Origin: Planctomycetota bacterium
Lineage (GTDB): Bacteria; Planctomycetota; Phycisphaerae; WQYP01
Assembly: GCA_021818565.1 (NCBI GenBank)
Contig: JAKATV010000349.1
Coordinates: forward strand, 1-6,602
Direction of reading: 5' to 3'
Length of the DNA stretch: 6,602 bases
Positions within the stretch are counted from its first letter, which is position 1, and each line of letters begins with the position of its first letter. This document shows, piece after piece, positions 6,595 through 6,602 of this stretch. Under the pieces are notes generated by a model. It did not search any database. It was not told where the DNA came from and saw nothing but the letters and a program-made list of their open reading frames with translations. Position numbers and translations under genes: made by a program.

Positions 6595-6602
6595 AAGAGG
6601 AG
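6595..6602 (+). promoter_or_regulatory. Shine-Dalgarno-like sequence for a gene beyond the window edge
   Basis: AAGAGGAG ends the window, starting 7 bases after the LysM gene's TGA. Its purine-rich GAGGAG core fits a ribosome binding site for a tightly linked gene beginning a few bases past the edge. If so, that gene and the LysM gene form an operon. Confidence 0.5.

Overview
The window reads as ordinary bacterial chromosome, dense in genes, with mixed gene orientation. The best taxonomic clue is the first gene. It is a prepilin-like protein with an FSLIELLVV amino-terminal segment and a carboxy-terminal H-X9-DG motif, a combination strongly expanded in Planctomycetota and their PVC relatives. 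The last gene matches an architecture I associate with Phycisphaerae-like planctomycetes: membrane anchor, linker, helical segment, LysM, then an L,D-transpeptidase-like tail. Base composition looks moderately GC-rich by eye (not counted). The phylum call is inference from gene families, not from a marker gene.

Layout: (1) 1-885 (+), prepilin-like H-X9-DG protein, probably cut at its 5' end by the window edge. (2) 1046-2413 (-), exported HtrA/Deg-type serine protease, convergent with gene 1; an imperfect hairpin lies at the junction. (3) 2588-3511 (+), ispA-type farnesyl diphosphate synthase, divergent from the protease, with a TATAAT box and an AGGAGG ribosome binding site that fix its start. 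(4) 3585-4064 (+), NudB-like Nudix hydrolase, 73 bases downstream and possibly cotranscribed. (5) 4124-5386 (-), TruD tRNA pseudouridine-13 synthase, convergent with the Nudix gene. (6) 5605-6588 (+), membrane-anchored LysM protein with a tail resembling an L,D-transpeptidase that has lost its catalytic residues. It is divergent from truD across a 218-base region with a 12-bp tandem repeat and an inverted repeat. The last bases contain a GAGGAG that probably serves a gene just outside the window.

The genes do not form one pathway. They cover surface structure (prepilin-like), envelope quality control (HtrA), isoprenoid precursor supply (IspA), nucleotide or pterin triphosphate hydrolysis (Nudix), tRNA modification (TruD) and cell-wall binding (LysM). 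I see no rRNA, tRNA, CRISPR array, insertion sequence, phage gene or toxin-antitoxin pair, and no convincing new multigene system. The observation most worth following is the apparent loss of the catalytic His and Cys in the L,D-transpeptidase-like domain of the last gene.
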